Part shown: piece after piece, positions 33,592-43,566 of the stretch
Numbering within the stretch: position 1 is the stretch's first letter
Layout of the letters: each line of letters begins with the position of its first letter
Origin: Anaerobutyricum hallii
GTDB taxonomy: Bacteria; Bacillota; Clostridia; Lachnospirales; Lachnospiraceae
Assembly: GCF_900209925.1 (NCBI RefSeq)
Contig: NZ_LT907978.1
Coordinates: forward strand, 1,547,219-1,611,218
Direction of reading: 5' to 3'
Length of the DNA: 64,000 bases
Made by a program: the position numbers and the translations under genes
Notes under the pieces: model-generated
The model's input: only the letters and a program-made list of their open reading frames with translations
The model's database searches: none
Told to the model about the DNA's origin: nothing

Positions 33592-36500
33592 TACGTTTCC
33601 TCTAATATATATCTTTCGATTTTGCTGATAGTCGGATACTCAAATAACTTGCCGATATCCATAAAACACCCTATTTTCTCCGTCATTTGGTTAGTAATTT
33701 GTATTGCCTGTATCGAATTTCCACCTATTTCAAAAAAGTTATCATTTATATCAATATTTTCAATTTTTAAAACTTCTCTCCAAATTGCGAGTAATTGCTC
33801 CTGAAGTTGAGTAAGCTGTTTACAATTATTATTCTTTTTAAAAATAGGCTTTCTATTTTTTTCTGCAACAATCAAAATTTTATGAATATCCTTTTTCCCA
33901 TTTGAATTAAGCGGAATAGCATTCGTTTTAATATATTCTGTTGGAATCATATAGATCGGAAGATCTTTTTTTAACATTTCCTTATAAAACTTGTCTATCC
34001 GGTCACGATACCTTTTTTCCTCTACTAATACAGCACATATGTCTTCTATCGCATTATCCCTTTTAAAAAAAACAAACGCTTCCGTTATACCTTGAATCCT
34101 TCGTAATGCAGCTTCAATTTCGCCCAATTCTACCCGATATCCATTGATTTTTACCTGATTATCCAATCTTCCAAGAAATTCAATATTACCTTCATTCCAA
34201 TACCGTCCCATATCTCCAGTACAATACAATCGTTCCCCAGTTCTATCTAAAACAACAAACTTTTCTTCTGTTTTTTCATTATCGTTTAAATATCCCTGTG
34301 CAACGCCATCTCCGGCAATATAAAGTGTTCCCGGTACCCAGTCAGGGCAATCTTCCATATTCTGATCCAGAACATAATACTTCTGGTTTGCAAGCGGTTT
34401 CCCATACGGAATACTCTTCCAATCTTCCGGCACAATCTCTGGGATCTCGAAATGATTGGACCAAATACTGCCTTCCGTCGCTCCTCCAAGTGCAACAATC
34501 TCAACATTCTGAAACAGATTACGGATTCTCCCCGGAAGTGAAACCGGAACCCAGTCGCCACTCATCATTACCAACCGCAACGATTGTGAAGTTACCTGCC
34601 TTTGATATTCCTCATATTCTGCCAGCATTTCTACAAAAGCTGGCACGCTGTTCCATACGGTAATATTCTCATGATTCAACCAGTGAATCCAATGCGCTGG
34701 ATCTTTTCCATATTCCGGATCCGGAAGAACCAATTTCCCACCTGCGCCTAAAACGCCAAAAACATCATAAACAGACAGGTCAAAATGAAGATTGGAGATT
34801 CCAAACGCCGTATCCTGTTCTGTAATCTGATAGCGTGCATTGATATCCAGTATTGTATTCACTGCATTATGGTGAGTAATCATTACTCCTTTCGGCATCC
34901 CGGTTGTTCCCGACGTATAGATTACATACGCAAGGTCTCCCGCCTTATTCTCCTGTGCTTTGTATTCAGAATCGGTTTTTAATCCAGACACAGAAATACA
35001 ATCCCACTCGTGCAGCCATTCGGTATCCTGATCATACGCCTGATTCTGCACAAGAATGATTCTTGTTCCACTGTCACGGAGAATCTTTTCAACTCGTTCT
35101 CTCGGATTATGGATATCTATCGGAAGATATGCGGCTCCGGCAAACAGGATTCCATAAACAGCAACTACCTGCTCCCACCCTTTTTCCATAAATACAGCTA
35201 CCGTCTCTTCTTTTTTTATTCCCATGCTCTTCAACTGCCCGGAAATGTAAAACGCCTCTTCTTTTATCTCCCGATAAGTCATCCGCCTGCTGCACGTTAC
35301 CAGCGCCTCCTTATCCGGAAATTTGTCTGCCGCCTCCAAGAATAATCCATCCAACGTTTTCTCTTCAAATTCAGCCGCCGTTTCATTCGCCTGACGCCGT
35401 TTTTCTGAAATTTCCGCTGTTACCAGACTTGCCGTTTTTTCCTGCATGATCTCCGGATGAACTGCTAGCGTATGAAGCAGGCCGGTATATGCCCGGAACA
35501 TCTCATCCAGCATTCCCGGATAAAATAATTCGTCCACGGAATCCCAAAACAGGCATAAACAGCCATCCATTTCAACCACCTGATGATCCAGCCACACCTG
35601 CGGCGTCTGTGAAATGTTATAGTTCAGTTTTCCAAGCCACTTTCCTTCATTCCACTGCTCCACGCCAAGGCCACTGGTAAACACTACCGGCATAATAGCG
35701 CCCCGCATATTTCCAGTCTTTTTCTTTAATTCGCGCTCCAGTTCAACCGCGCCATAAGCTGTATGCTCCAGATCTTCTGTAAGCTGCTTCTGAATTGCCT
35801 TTGTCCTTTCCGCAAAATTATTCCCTGCATTCTTTATCTCCAGCAATGTCAGTGTTGTAAAATCTCCAACCAGATTGTTCACTTCCGGATGCAATTGTTT
35901 CCGGTCAAACTGCGTCAGATTAAGTGTAAAATCCTTATTACTGCTCCACAAGCGGAGAGTCTCCGCATAAGCACTCATCAAAAGAACAGAAGGCGTTACC
36001 TCCAGTCTTCCCGCCGCGTCTTTTACAGACTGCCATTCTTTCTGTGACAGTTTTGCGCTCCGGCGACAGAAACGCTGCTCTGTAATCTGGCTTTCGTTCT
36101 TTGCAAGCGGCAGATCCGGTGCGTCCGCAAAAGTCTCCACCCGGTCCTCCCAATATTTTTTATCTTTCTCATAAGCAGAGGTAGACTTTATCTGCTCCAG
36201 TCCCAGCACGTAATCCCGGAAAGACAAAGTAATCGGCATTTCCGCTTTTCCATTTCGATATACTTCTGCCCACTCATTTAAGAGATGGAACATACTCCAG
36301 CCATCAAAGATAATATTGTCAAAACTGATATGGATTCTATGCTTCTGGTCCTCTATTTTAGTGATTCGCACATCAAACAGAGGCCATTCATCTGTCTGAA
36401 TTACCTGATGAGACATCTCTGCCCGTTTTTCATCCAATGCCTTTTCTTTTTCTGTCACTTCCAATTGTCGGATATCCGTCACGTCAATATGATACTGGGG

Positions 36501-39500
36501 AGTATTCTCCAGTATGCGCTGCATACCATCCGGCTGGATAATAACACGCATCATCCCATGCCTCTGTATCAACAGATTCCATGCCGTCTCTGCGCACTCA
36601 GTATCAAGGCCGTCTGCATCCAGTTCAAAATAACAGTGCGTTGCAACATTCCCCAATTCATACAATCCGCTTCTGCCAAGCCAGTAAGCATACTGCACAT
36701 CGGTTAATGGGAACGGATGATATGCTTCCTCCAGATTCGGTTTGATCTGCAGTGTATCTTCTTCTTTCTGTTCGGACTGTTCAATAGCTTTTGCCAGAGA
36801 TTTTACGGTCAGATTTTCAAAAATCGTGCTGATCGTTATTTTGCAGCCGAAGGTTTTCTGTACTTCCGAGATCAACCTTGTGGCAATCAGCGAGTCTCCC
36901 CCAAGGCTAAAATAATTATCTTCAATTCCGATATTTTCATATCCAAATAATTGTTTCCAGATATCTAAAAGCTTTTCTTCTGTTTCTGTCGTTGCCTTTG
37001 AAAATCGGATAACCGCAGTTTCTTCTTTAAAATCTTCCCGCAATTGCTTCCTGTTAATCTTCCCATTGGACAATGTTGGGAGCTGCTCCATGAAATGATA
37101 GTTCTGTGGAACCATATACTCCGGCAGTTTTTCTGACAGATATTCCCTTAGTGCTCCATTATGATAGGACAGGACAGACGCCTGCTGTCTGCTGCAGCAT
37201 ATACATCTTCCATATCTCTCTGTCACAGCACAGTCTTCGCCCAATCCTGCCTCTGATAAACATTCTCTCCACAGCAGGCAATCCGGGGTAACCAGCCCTG
37301 CTTCTTTTCTCTTGTCCCGAATATCCGCAAAACCATTTTCCAAAAAAGCCGCTGTAAGTTCCTGAAGGTATGTCCTTACCACAAGGTCAGTCATCAGCAA
37401 TATTCCGTTTGGCTTCAGTAATTCCGCTACTTTCTTTACCGCATCCGCAGCATCAATATTTCTATGTAAAGCATTTACCGATATCACAACGTCATAACTA
37501 TGCAAGGACATCTGCTGCTTATCCATGCCTTCTTCCAGATTCAGCATCTCAAACTCGACTCTCTCATATCCCGCAAGTTCTTTCTCTGCTTCCTGCAGAA
37601 AATATTTTGAAGAATCCGCATAAGTATAAGCCACGCTTACATCTTCCAGTGCATTCAAAAACTGTCTTGTAATTGCAGTGTCCCTTGTACCAATTTCTAT
37701 AATCTGGAGTGGCTCTTTTCTGCGTTCTTCTGCCAGAAGCCTTAATCCCTGCACCAGTCTTTCCACTGTTTCCTCGCAGCCCGGAATCCTCCGAAGCAGC
37801 ATATTCGGAGCCAAAGCCGGCTCTTTCTGGTAGAATACGTCCAGCGGAACTTCATTCCCAGTAACCATATGCTTCAGATACGGCTTCAGTTTATTAAAAT
37901 ACGTTTCCGTATCTCCAGCTTTTTCCGGTACAGCCACTTCCTTCCCGGTACGCGATAGTCTGCCGTCCTCTTCTCTCAGGATTCCTTCCTTCTTTAAAAT
38001 TTCCAACCATCTTGCCACAGTATTCTTCTGTGTTTCCGTAATGCTCCCTTTTTCAAAAATTTCCTTCTGCGAAAGAACTTCCTTCTCTGATACAAAAATG
38101 CCTAACTCTATGAGTGTCTCCAGCATAAGCTGTACACATCTCTGGTCTGCATAGGCAAGGAAATTTTTGTATGCTGTCTTCCGTTCCTGCTGCATCTGCC
38201 AATTGCTGACATCATCCTTCAGTTCTTTCCAGCCCCCGCCAAAGATATCTGTGCCGTACAAATACGTTGTAACTTTAGAATCTTCCTGTATCGGCGCTCC
38301 GATATAAGCAGCCAGCGTTTTATTGCCATGACCATCACTAACTGTATCAACAACTGCATGAGCCACACCCGGAAACTCCTGAATCGCATGTTCAATTTCT
38401 CCCAATTCAATCCTGTGTCCGCGAATCTTTACCTGATGGTCTTTTCTTCCCAAAAATTCAATTGTCTCATCATCCCAGATTCTTCCGAGATCGCCGGTCC
38501 GATACCATCTTCCATACTGATCTGTGATAAATTTCTGCCCCGTAAGCGCAGAATCTCCCCTATATCCTTTTGCTACACCAAAACCGCCAATCCAGAGTTC
38601 GCCTTCTGCCCAGTAAGGGCAATCCCTTCCATACTCATCCACAACACGATATGCCTGATATCTGAGTGGCTTTCCATAAGGAATAGATTTCCAGTTTTTC
38701 GGCATCGGCAGGGTAACATTCTGATAATTGGACCAGATACTTGCCTCTGTAGCTCCTCCCATAGCGACAAACTGGCAATCCTCTGTCCATGCCGCAACCC
38801 TCTGCGGGAGATCCATCCCAATCCAATCTCCAGAAAGCATAACCGCCCTGATCGGCAGTTTCTGTTTCATGGATTCCGCCCGTATCAAAAGCATATCCAG
38901 AAGCACCGGCACTGAATTCCAAACGGTAATCTGATATTTCAACACTTGTTCCAGCCAGTAATCCGCATTCCTTCTCTCCTGCTCTGGAAGCAATACCAAT
39001 GTTCCTCCTGCGCCTAAAATTCCAAAAACATCATATACCGACAGGTCAAAATCCATAGCTGATACAGCCAGCGCCCGATCTGCACTTGTCACATGGTACT
39101 TTTCATTAATATCCTGAACCGTATTCCATGCGCTTTCATGCGCAATCTCTACACCCTTCGGAACACCTGTAGAGCCTGACGTCATGATGATATAGGCGCT
39201 GTCCTTCGGCGACACCTCTGGCAGTCTCACATTTTCCTGTCCCTCTTCCATACCTTCCATCACAAGGATTTCCGTACCTTCCGGCCAGTCCAGTTTTTCG
39301 GATAATTCCCGATTCGTGACCACATAGCGGACTCCCGTCTTCTCATGGATTAACGCTCTCCGATCTTTAGGCTGGCTTAAGCTGACCGGAAGGTATGAAT
39401 TTCCGGAAAGCAAAATTCCTAATGCCGCCTCGATCTGTTCTATCCCGCGCGGCAGGGTAAGTGCAACCGGGACTCCCTTAATATCCTTTTCTGAAATCCC

Positions 39501-41264
39501 TGCCGCCACTGCTGTCGCCCGTGCTTTTAATTCCCCATAGGAAACCGATCTTCCGCTTCCCGCATCAATAAGCGCAATATCTTCCGGGCAAACTTCCGCA
39601 TGGTTCATAACAGCCCAATGCAGGCATTCCACACGCTCCGGCACTCCTGTACGCGCTGTATCTTCAATTTCTCTTTTTCTTTTTTCAGGAAGCACATCAA
39701 ATCGCTGATTCCAGTCCTTCTTTCCCAATTCATGCAGAAGATTCTCAAAACACTCCAGCATATCCGGGATCATATTCTCCGGGAATAACTTATCCACGCT
39801 GTCCCATGTAAGCTGTACGCCATTTTCATCTTCATAACTCTGGAAGTCATTCCACACCTGCGGCGTTTGGGAAATCATATAGGAAAACTGCCCCAGTTCT
39901 TTCCGGAACATATCATTTACCAACGGCGTTCCCAGATTGCAGGCAAAAACAACCGGCGCCACTGCCGATGCGTCTCCATACATCTGTGCAAGGTCTCTCT
40001 GGACTTGCACGCCGGAATATGCCGTATACTTCATATCCTCATGGAGCTGCTTCTGGATCCTGTCTAGCAATTCTGCAAACGTCGGATTCCCTTCGCAGTC
40101 AATCTCCAGCAATAACAGTGTAGTGAAATCTGCTATCACGTCTTCCAATCCCTGCTGCTCTGTTTTCCGGTTAAAAAATGGAATATTAATAAGGAAACGA
40201 TGATTCCTGCTCCACCGTTCCAAAACCGTCGCATATGCAGTAAGAAGAACCATTGCCGGAGTTGTCTGGTATTCCTTTGCCCGTACTTGCAGATGAGCCC
40301 ACTCTTCCTTGCCAATCCTTACAATCCTGCGGTTGAATACAGTCTTTGTCACTTCCTGCGGCCGTTTTGCCAGTGGCAGGCCTGGCCCTTTCGGCAAATG
40401 CTCCAAGCGTTTTTTCCAGTATCCTTCTGCATTGTTTCTCTCTTCCTTATCTTCCTCTTTCTGCCGTTCCAGATAAGAAGCAAAATTCCACCCTTTTGAT
40501 TCTGCCGGAAGGCTTTCTCCGCGATAGGCAGCCGCCAAATCCCTCAATAAGATCTGCAAACTCTGTACATCGGCAACCAAAAGTGCCATATCCACGTGCA
40601 TGCGTGCCCTATTTTCAGGAAAAAGCGTAAGCTCTATTCCTGCCACTTCGCCTTCCTCGATTTTTAGCTTCCGATGGGATAAACGTTCTCTGACAGATAC
40701 TGCCATTGCCTCGGCTTCCTCAGATGGCATCCGTGAAAAATCATGAACCTTTATTTTTTCACAATACGGCTTATCCAGGATTTTCTGTGTCCCATCTTCC
40801 AGAAAGCAGGCACGCAGCATGGGATGATGATACTGCAGCACATTCCATGCTTTTTCCAGACGCTCCGGATCTATATTTCCCCCATCAAACTCTAAATACG
40901 CATGACAGTCTATTCCTCCAAGAGCCTGTTCTTCATCCCTGCCAACCCAATATGCATACTGTACGTCTGTTAAAGGAAACGGCTGTTTCATATCCTTTTC
41001 CGGCGTTATCTTAGATTCTTGCGCCCGTTTTTTGCCCGCTTTTTTCTTCATGCTGCGCTGGATTAGCGCCCACCAGCCTTCAAGGGTAGGATTTTCCATC
41101 AATGAACCGAATGAAACCTTAACCCCCTGTTTTCTCCACTGGTTTACCAGACGCATGATCGTCAGGGATGAAAGCCCAAGCTCCAGCAGATTTTCGGAAT
41201 CTCCCAAATCTCTGGCTACCGGCAGCTTTTGTTTGATCTGTTCCTTTATCTCTATATATTCCAT
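33591..41264 (-). CDS. NRPS: ArCP - Cy - A(Cys)[embedded MT-like/epimerase] - T - Cy - A(Cys) - T (HMWP2/PchE-like)
   Basis: 2557 residues. 1-75: aryl carrier (LGLSSLTIM, phosphopantetheine at Ser33). About 95-520: Cy1, whose DxxxxD motif is altered (HVDMALLVADVQS). About 545-1450: adenylation domain A1, code D-L-Y-N-M-S-M-I-W-K, interrupted after the VKIRGHRIELGEIE motif by about 400 residues with a methyltransferase-like fold and a degraded SAM motif (EIGTRDTAI). PchE and HMWP2 carry such an insertion as an epimerase. About 1465-1535: carrier (FSLGGDSL). About 1550-1960: Cy2, intact (FDNIIFDGWS). About 1985-2470: A2, code D-L-Y-N-M-S-L-I-W-K. About 2485-2557: carrier (EIGGNSI). Predicted product is hydroxyphenyl-thiazoline-thiazoline on the last carrier. 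Confidence 0.93.
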   Translation of the reverse strand: MEYIEIKEQIKQKLPVARDLGDSENLLELGLSSLTIMRLVNQWRKQGVKVSFGSLMENPTLEGWWALIQRSMKKKAGKKRAQESKITPEKDMKQPFPLTDVQYAYWVGRDEEQALGGIDCHAYLEFDGGNIDPERLEKAWNVLQYHHPMLRACFLEDGTQKILDKPYCEKIKVHDFSRMPSEEAEAMAVSVRERLSHRKLKIEEGEVAGIELTLFPENRARMHVDMALLVADVQSLQILLRDLAAAYRGESLPAESKGWNFASYLERQKEEDKEERNNAEGYWKKRLEHLPKGPGLPLAKRPQEVTKTVFNRRIVRIGKEEWAHLQVRAKEYQTTPAMVLLTAYATVLERWSRNHRFLINIPFFNRKTEQQGLEDVIADFTTLLLLEIDCEGNPTFAELLDRIQKQLHEDMKYTAYSGVQVQRDLAQMYGDASAVAPVVFACNLGTPLVNDMFRKELGQFSYMISQTPQVWNDFQSYEDENGVQLTWDSVDKLFPENMIPDMLECFENLLHELGKKDWNQRFDVLPEKRKREIEDTARTGVPERVECLHWAVMNHAEVCPEDIALIDAGSGRSVSYGELKARATAVAAGISEKDIKGVPVALTLPRGIEQIEAALGILLSGNSYLPVSLSQPKDRRALIHEKTGVRYVVTNRELSEKLDWPEGTEILVMEGMEEGQENVRLPEVSPKDSAYIIMTSGSTGVPKGVEIAHESAWNTVQDINEKYHVTSADRALAVSAMDFDLSVYDVFGILGAGGTLVLLPEQERRNADYWLEQVLKYQITVWNSVPVLLDMLLIRAESMKQKLPIRAVMLSGDWIGMDLPQRVAAWTEDCQFVAMGGATEASIWSNYQNVTLPMPKNWKSIPYGKPLRYQAYRVVDEYGRDCPYWAEGELWIGGFGVAKGYRGDSALTGQKFITDQYGRWYRTGDLGRIWDDETIEFLGRKDHQVKIRGHRIELGEIEHAIQEFPGVAHAVVDTVSDGHGNKTLAAYIGAPIQEDSKVTTYLYGTDIFGGGWKELKDDVSNWQMQQERKTAYKNFLAYADQRCVQLMLETLIELGIFVSEKEVLSQKEIFEKGSITETQKNTVARWLEILKKEGILREEDGRLSRTGKEVAVPEKAGDTETYFNKLKPYLKHMVTGNEVPLDVFYQKEPALAPNMLLRRIPGCEETVERLVQGLRLLAEERRKEPLQIIEIGTRDTAITRQFLNALEDVSVAYTYADSSKYFLQEAEKELAGYERVEFEMLNLEEGMDKQQMSLHSYDVVISVNALHRNIDAADAVKKVAELLKPNGILLMTDLVVRTYLQELTAAFLENGFADIRDKRKEAGLVTPDCLLWRECLSEAGLGEDCAVTERYGRCICCSRQQASVLSYHNGALREYLSEKLPEYMVPQNYHFMEQLPTLSNGKINRKQLREDFKEETAVIRFSKATTETEEKLLDIWKQLFGYENIGIEDNYFSLGGDSLIATRLISEVQKTFGCKITISTIFENLTVKSLAKAIEQSEQKEEDTLQIKPNLEEAYHPFPLTDVQYAYWLGRSGLYELGNVATHCYFELDADGLDTECAETAWNLLIQRHGMMRVIIQPDGMQRILENTPQYHIDVTDIRQLEVTEKEKALDEKRAEMSHQVIQTDEWPLFDVRITKIEDQKHRIHISFDNIIFDGWSMFHLLNEWAEVYRNGKAEMPITLSFRDYVLGLEQIKSTSAYEKDKKYWEDRVETFADAPDLPLAKNESQITEQRFCRRSAKLSQKEWQSVKDAAGRLEVTPSVLLMSAYAETLRLWSSNKDFTLNLTQFDRKQLHPEVNNLVGDFTTLTLLEIKNAGNNFAERTKAIQKQLTEDLEHTAYGAVELERELKKKTGNMRGAIMPVVFTSGLGVEQWNEGKWLGKLNYNISQTPQVWLDHQVVEMDGCLCLFWDSVDELFYPGMLDEMFRAYTGLLHTLAVHPEIMQEKTASLVTAEISEKRRQANETAAEFEEKTLDGLFLEAADKFPDKEALVTCSRRMTYREIKEEAFYISGQLKSMGIKKEETVAVFMEKGWEQVVAVYGILFAGAAYLPIDIHNPRERVEKILRDSGTRIILVQNQAYDQDTEWLHEWDCISVSGLKTDSEYKAQENKAGDLAYVIYTSGTTGMPKGVMITHHNAVNTILDINARYQITEQDTAFGISNLHFDLSVYDVFGVLGAGGKLVLPDPEYGKDPAHWIHWLNHENITVWNSVPAFVEMLAEYEEYQRQVTSQSLRLVMMSGDWVPVSLPGRIRNLFQNVEIVALGGATEGSIWSNHFEIPEIVPEDWKSIPYGKPLANQKYYVLDQNMEDCPDWVPGTLYIAGDGVAQGYLNDNEKTEEKFVVLDRTGERLYCTGDMGRYWNEGNIEFLGRLDNQVKINGYRVELGEIEAALRRIQGITEAFVFFKRDNAIEDICAVLVEEKRYRDRIDKFYKEMLKKDLPIYMIPTEYIKTNAIPLNSNGKKDIHKILIVAEKNRKPIFKKNNNCKQLTQLQEQLLAIWREVLKIENIDINDNFFEIGGNSIQAIQITNQMTEKIGCFMDIGKLFEYPTISKIERYILEET

Positions 41265-41278
41265 AATTCTGTCTCCTT

Positions 41279-42868
41279 CTATTTTTCCTGTGCCATCCGT
41301 TCTAATGCTTTCTTATCTATTTTTCCTACGCTGGTCAGCGGCCATGTCTCTACCCATTCTATCTGATCCGGCATTTTATACGCCGCAACGCCTATTTCCC
41401 GCAGGAACCTGTGGATTTCCTGTAAATCGATCCCGGCTTCATCATCGGTCACAAGGAATGCACATATCCGGTTTCCAAGGGTTTCATCCGGAACGCCGAC
41501 AACGGCTGCCTCTTTGATTTTCGAATGCCTGCAAAGGTAAGCTTCAATCTCTGAAGGCATGATCTTTTCTCCGGCGCGGTTAATCTGCTCTTTGATCCTC
41601 CCGCCCAAACGTAACCTTCCGTCTTTCGTCCACATAGCTTTATCGCCCGTCCGGTAAAATCCGTCCGGCGTAAAGCTCTTTTTATTCGCTTCCTCCGCCA
41701 TATAATAACCATCAATCGTATACGGGCCTCTGGATAATAATTCCCCAAAAACTCCTTCCGGTACGGCCTTATCTTCTTCATCCACAATCTTCACTTCATC
41801 CGCAGGAGACACCGGAGTTCCCTGGCATCTTGCGATCAGGGAACCTTCATCCTCCGGGCTAGTAAAGGACAGTAGCCCCTCCGCCGTACCAAATACCTGC
41901 ATCAGTTTACACGGCCATTCTTCAATGATCTTATCCGCAAGGGAATCTTCCAGCATTGCGCCGCCCACCTGCAAAATCCGCAGGCTGGATATATCATAAT
42001 CTTCATCCCATTCCAGCATTTCCATGCACACAGTAACCATAGCAGGAACCAATGCCGTTATCGTGACACCTTCCTCTGTAATTGCGTCAAGGATATCATC
42101 CGGGCTGGTCGCAGACGCAAGCACAACTTTTCCTCCCACGTCCAGCGTGCCTAAAAGCCCCGGGCAGCATAACGGGAAATTATGAGCTACCGGAAGAGAC
42201 GCCAGATAAACGTCACTGCTATCCAGGCGGCATCTCTTCGCGGACATGCGGGCATTATACATGTAATCCGTATGGGTGCGCGGAATCAGTTTCGGAACCC
42301 CTGTCGTCCCGCCTGACAGCAAAAGCACCGCCGTTTCATACCCATCCACAGCCGGAAATGCTCCATTTTCTCCACACGTTTCCGCAATCATTCCACTGAT
42401 ATCCCCGGATTCGCTATCTATAAATATATGCCGGATACATGAATATTTCTCTTTCATCGCATTTGCCATCGGCACATATGAAAATCCCAGATATTTCTCC
42501 ACCACAATATAAGCGGCCGGCTTTGCCAGTTCAATAATTCCTTCCAGTTCCGCCTCCCTGTGGGCCGGCAGCATCATGATTGGCACCGCCCCAATCTTGG
42601 AAAGCGCAAAAAACACGATCACAAAAGAAATCCTGTTCGGAAGCTGCACAAGCACTTTATCTCCCTTTAAAATCCCTTTACGCAGAAAAGCTGCCGCAAG
42701 ACAATCTGCTTTTTGCTTTAATTCCATATAACTGATCTCGTCTTCACTGTCCGTGACCGCAGTTCTTTCTCCATATTTTTCCGCCCACCTATCAAGCTGT
42801 TCTCCAAAGCCACATCTCTCCCAGCCTTCCAGATTCTCATATTTGCTCATATCTTTCTTATAACCCAT
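41279..42868 (-). CDS. Salicylate-type AMP ligase (EntE/YbtE/PchD family)
   Basis: 529 residues from ATG 42868 (MGYKKDMSKYENLEGWERCG) with AGGAGA upstream; a longer frame overlapping the PPTase was rejected. Stand-alone aryl adenylating enzyme: LLLSGGTTGVPKLIPRTH, FYRTGDKAMW, GGRIKEQINRAGEKI and the C-terminal Lys in TSVGKIDKK. The pocket stretch HNFPLCCPG has Cys where dihydroxybenzoate enzymes have Ser, and AEGLLSFT has Leu where they have Val. Both are the known salicylate-type substitutions. It would load salicylate onto the N-terminal ArCP of the next gene. Confidence 0.9.
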   Translation of the reverse strand: MGYKKDMSKYENLEGWERCGFGEQLDRWAEKYGERTAVTDSEDEISYMELKQKADCLAAAFLRKGILKGDKVLVQLPNRISFVIVFFALSKIGAVPIMMLPAHREAELEGIIELAKPAAYIVVEKYLGFSYVPMANAMKEKYSCIRHIFIDSESGDISGMIAETCGENGAFPAVDGYETAVLLLSGGTTGVPKLIPRTHTDYMYNARMSAKRCRLDSSDVYLASLPVAHNFPLCCPGLLGTLDVGGKVVLASATSPDDILDAITEEGVTITALVPAMVTVCMEMLEWDEDYDISSLRILQVGGAMLEDSLADKIIEEWPCKLMQVFGTAEGLLSFTSPEDEGSLIARCQGTPVSPADEVKIVDEEDKAVPEGVFGELLSRGPYTIDGYYMAEEANKKSFTPDGFYRTGDKAMWTKDGRLRLGGRIKEQINRAGEKIMPSEIEAYLCRHSKIKEAAVVGVPDETLGNRICAFLVTDDEAGIDLQEIHRFLREIGVAAYKMPDQIEWVETWPLTSVGKIDKKALERMAQEK

Positions 42869-42869
42869 T

Positions 42870-43556
42870 TTATCTGTCTCCTTTCTTATGCGCCGCCACA
42901 TACGCAGCATATCCTTTGATCCTGACCGGATACAGAAACCAGTCCTGATCTTTCTTATCTTTTTCTGCAATTTTTCCGTTTCTGACAGAGAAGAAATCCA
43001 TTCCTCTTCCTAATCCAATCCCAAGCGCCTTTACATATGCCTCTTTCGCCGCCCAGTACTGGAAAAACAGATCCGGTCCTTCATTTTTTACATCTTCCGC
43101 TTCTTCTGCAGTATAAAAATTTTCCGCTATCTCCCTATAGTCCGGGCACTCTGCCATCTCCTGCACATCCACTCCGATATCCATTCCGACAGCGAATACC
43201 GCCAGTATGAATTCACCCGAGTGCGAAATGTTAAAATCCACTGTCCGCTTTCCTGCAATCTTTTTATGATAAGGCTTACCCAGTTCATTGACAGAAAAAT
43301 CAATCGTTTCCATATCTAAGTATCTTTTTAAGAGGATCCGCACGACAACCTTCCCGGCTATATAACGCATCCTGTCTTCAGGAAAACGGAATCTTCCGGC
43401 TTGCTCCAATTCCTGCCCACTCAGGATATATTCATGGTTCTTCCAGAAATCTGTCATTTCAGACCAGCGGATACACCATATATGTATCTCATTTTCACGG
43501 ATATAAAGTTTGTCTGCTGACAGAAATTCCTTTTCTCCGTATCGTTTAATCTCCAT
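42870..43556 (-). CDS. 4'-phosphopantetheinyl transferase, Sfp type
   Basis: 228 residues. Sfp-family signatures are RFRFPEDRMRYIAGKVVVR (early basic motif), DFNISHSGEFILAVFAVGMDIGVDVQ with the Mg-binding Asp residues, and FFQYWAAKEAYVKALGIGLGRG (WxxKEA-type). It converts the apo carrier domains of the synthetases to their holo forms. It lies 10 bases after the type II thioesterase and one base before the AMP ligase start, in one operon. Confidence 0.93.
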   Translation of the reverse strand: MEIKRYGEKEFLSADKLYIRENEIHIWCIRWSEMTDFWKNHEYILSGQELEQAGRFRFPEDRMRYIAGKVVVRILLKRYLDMETIDFSVNELGKPYHKKIAGKRTVDFNISHSGEFILAVFAVGMDIGVDVQEMAECPDYREIAENFYTAEEAEDVKNEGPDLFFQYWAAKEAYVKALGIGLGRGMDFFSVRNGKIAEKDKKDQDWFLYPVRIKGYAAYVAAHKKGDR

Positions 43557-43566
43557 TTTTCATTCT

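Noticed and set aside
35000-41000. Many plus-strand open frames of 60-195 residues
   Set aside because: They are shadows of the NRPS gene: no ribosome sites, odd composition, and all covered by a strongly supported gene.
42869-42970. Longer start for the AMP ligase
   Set aside because: It runs inside the PPTase gene, whereas ATG 42868 has AGGAGA and matches family length.
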